From: Flavobacterium quisquiliarum
GTDB taxonomy: Bacteria; Bacteroidota; Bacteroidia; Flavobacteriales; Flavobacteriaceae
Assembly: GCF_019308285.1 (NCBI RefSeq)
Contig: NZ_WWEM01000035.1
Coordinates: 1 to 64,000, forward strand
Length of the DNA stretch: 64,000 nucleotides
Direction of reading: 5' to 3'
Position 1 is the stretch's first letter, and the number at the start of each line of letters is the position of its first letter. A program made the translations under genes and the position numbers. Shown here piece by piece: positions 63,130 to 64,000 of the stretch. A model generated the notes under the pieces. It ran no database searches. It worked only from the letters and a program-made list of their open reading frames with translations, and had not been told where the DNA came from.

Positions 63130-64000
63130 AAGCGAAATAGGAAAAGCAATTAAAGACAAACTTACTCACTTGGACGAAGCTCCAAGAGATTTTGTATGGT
63201 CTAAAATTGAGAAGGATTTAAATAAAAAAAGACGCAGAAGGTTTTTAATTTGGTTTATTCCAAGCGTATTATTAATTGGACTTTTGTCTACAGTAGCTAT
63301 TGTAAACGACAAAGATCAAAATGAAATAAATGAAACAGCAAAAGCGCCTACACATTTACTTCAAGATAAAGATAAAACCAAAAAACAAAACGTTGAACAG
63401 CCCAAAAAGACTGAAATAAAAAAATCTAATAGTAATGACACCATATTAATTAGAAAAAGTAAAGATGTTAAACTCATTAAACAATCGAGTAAACTGGTTT
63501 CGTCTACAAATGAATATGAAGAATATGAGGTTACCAAAAAATATAAAATTACGATAAGAAAGGAAAAAGTTCACATAAAAGAAACTCCCAAAACAAATCC
63601 AACCAAGACAAATAAAACAAGCAAACCATTAGCTGTCAAAAAAACATCTTATGGCAAAACTACATCGGCAAAGCCAAAATCAAAACCAAAACCAGTAAAA
63701 GGAAAAAAGAGTCTGTCACAGACTTCAAAAAAGAAAACAGAGACAAACTTGCCTAAAAAAACCGCTGCAACCACAACACCAGAAACAATAGAACCTAAAG
63801 TTGCTGAAACTACTATTCCAGTAAAAACAGAAGAAAAGAAAGACAGTATCGCTTCCGTTGACAGTATTCCAGTCAAAAAAAGAAGAACACCTAAAATTCA
63901 GGAAACCGTTCCTGAAAAAATAGTGGTTAACAATCCGCCAGAACGCAGGGTACATGTTTATTATGGACCAGCTATTTTTAGTTCGTTAAACAATCAATCC
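63119..64000 (+). CDS. Membrane-anchored partner of the ECF sigma factor, 3' end outside the window
   Basis: The frame opens at ATG 63119 and is open to the right edge (294 codons). A short cytoplasmic part (KLTHLDEAPRDFVWSKIEKD) resembles the sigma-binding start of flavobacterial anti-sigma proteins. One TM helix (about 41-61; FLIWFIPSVLLIGLLSTVAI) follows, then a ~200-residue Lys/Thr/Pro-rich periplasmic spacer. Near the edge is VHVYYGPAIFSS, which could begin a barrel domain. It may be an anti-sigma factor fused to an envelope domain; the missing end is needed. Confidence 0.7.
   Translation, partial: MENKSEIGKAIKDKLTHLDEAPRDFVWSKIEKDLNKKRRRRFLIWFIPSVLLIGLLSTVAIVNDKDQNEINETAKAPTHLLQDKDKTKKQNVEQPKKTEIKKSNSNDTILIRKSKDVKLIKQSSKLVSSTNEYEEYEVTKKYKITIRKEKVHIKETPKTNPTKTNKTSKPLAVKKTSYGKTTSAKPKSKPKPVKGKKSLSQTSKKKTETNLPKKTAATTTPETIEPKVAETTIPVKTEEKKDSIASVDSIPVKKRRTPKIQETVPEKIVVNNPPERRVHVYYGPAIFSSLNNQS

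Noticed and set aside
1..64000. tRNA, rRNA, CRISPR, prophage or IS elements
   Set aside because: I saw no cloverleaf with CCA context, no rRNA-like conserved sequence, no regular repeat-spacer array, and no transposase or integrase-like protein.

Overview
The window reads as chromosomal DNA of a Flavobacteriaceae bacterium, most likely a Flavobacterium of the F. johnsoniae kind. This is inferred from several signs. DNA is AT-rich, and most genes lack a Shine-Dalgarno sequence and have A-rich leaders. Many genes carry the Bacteroidetes -7 box TAnnTTTG just upstream. Marker families include an SprB-type adhesin, PorT/SprT, TamL, DUF5686, DUF4249, HYC_CC_PP, XrtF and a lone CBM48 domain. There are no tRNA or rRNA genes, CRISPR arrays, insertion sequences or phage genes that I can see. 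It is mostly core chromosome with a more accessory right end.

Layout. 1-6362 (-) is the 5' part of a giant secreted repeat adhesin that runs off the left edge. 6363-7600 is a gene-free stretch of dispersed repeats, including a 113-bp near-perfect direct repeat. 7.6-16 kb (-) holds the membrane pyrophosphatase hppA, soluble pyrophosphatase ppa, a divergent DapF-like protein, a DUF5686 outer-membrane protein and pdhB. 16-21 kb (mostly +) holds etfBA, a DUF151 nuclease, thyA, a CBM48 protein (-), a 2TM protein and folA. 21.6-29.2 kb holds menG/ubiE, porT, trmH (-), tamL, fbaA, accD and a small lipoprotein. An ABC permease (-) and purH follow. 32.5-38.2 kb is the rod-shape operon mreB-mreC-mreD-mrdA-rodA.

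38.4-43.2 kb (-) holds a DedA protein, a heavy-metal cluster (HMA-domain protein, TonB-dependent receptor, HYC_CC_PP protein) and the exosortase pair XrtF plus its associated protein. 43.2-48.2 kb (+) holds a GAF/fRMsr-like protein, two tandem YwqK-like proteins (one ending in a TonB domain), rpsO and pnp. 48.3-53.6 kb holds a desaturase (-) divergent from an HTH protein, then an unknown 140-residue protein tightly coupled to a TPR histidine kinase and a LytTR response regulator. 54-62 kb is a putative uptake system: a STN-containing TonB receptor, two tandem DUF4249 lipoproteins and a macroglobulin-like periplasmic protein. The right edge has a small lipoprotein, an ECF sigma factor and the start of a membrane-anchored partner that runs off the window.

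Themes. Several clusters concern the cell envelope: adhesin export and outer-membrane assembly (PorT, TamL, DUF5686), wall elongation (mre/mrd) and TonB-dependent uptake. Striking molecular details are a DapF-like protein with serine at both catalytic cysteine positions, an AccD without its zinc-ribbon cysteines, a cysteine-rich tail on HppA, a G-free AC-rich loop in the pnp leader closed by a perfect 10-bp stem, and a 17-bp hairpin between mreB and mreC whose G-U pairs fit only the sense RNA. Functions are assigned from recognised motifs and family knowledge; no database search was possible.
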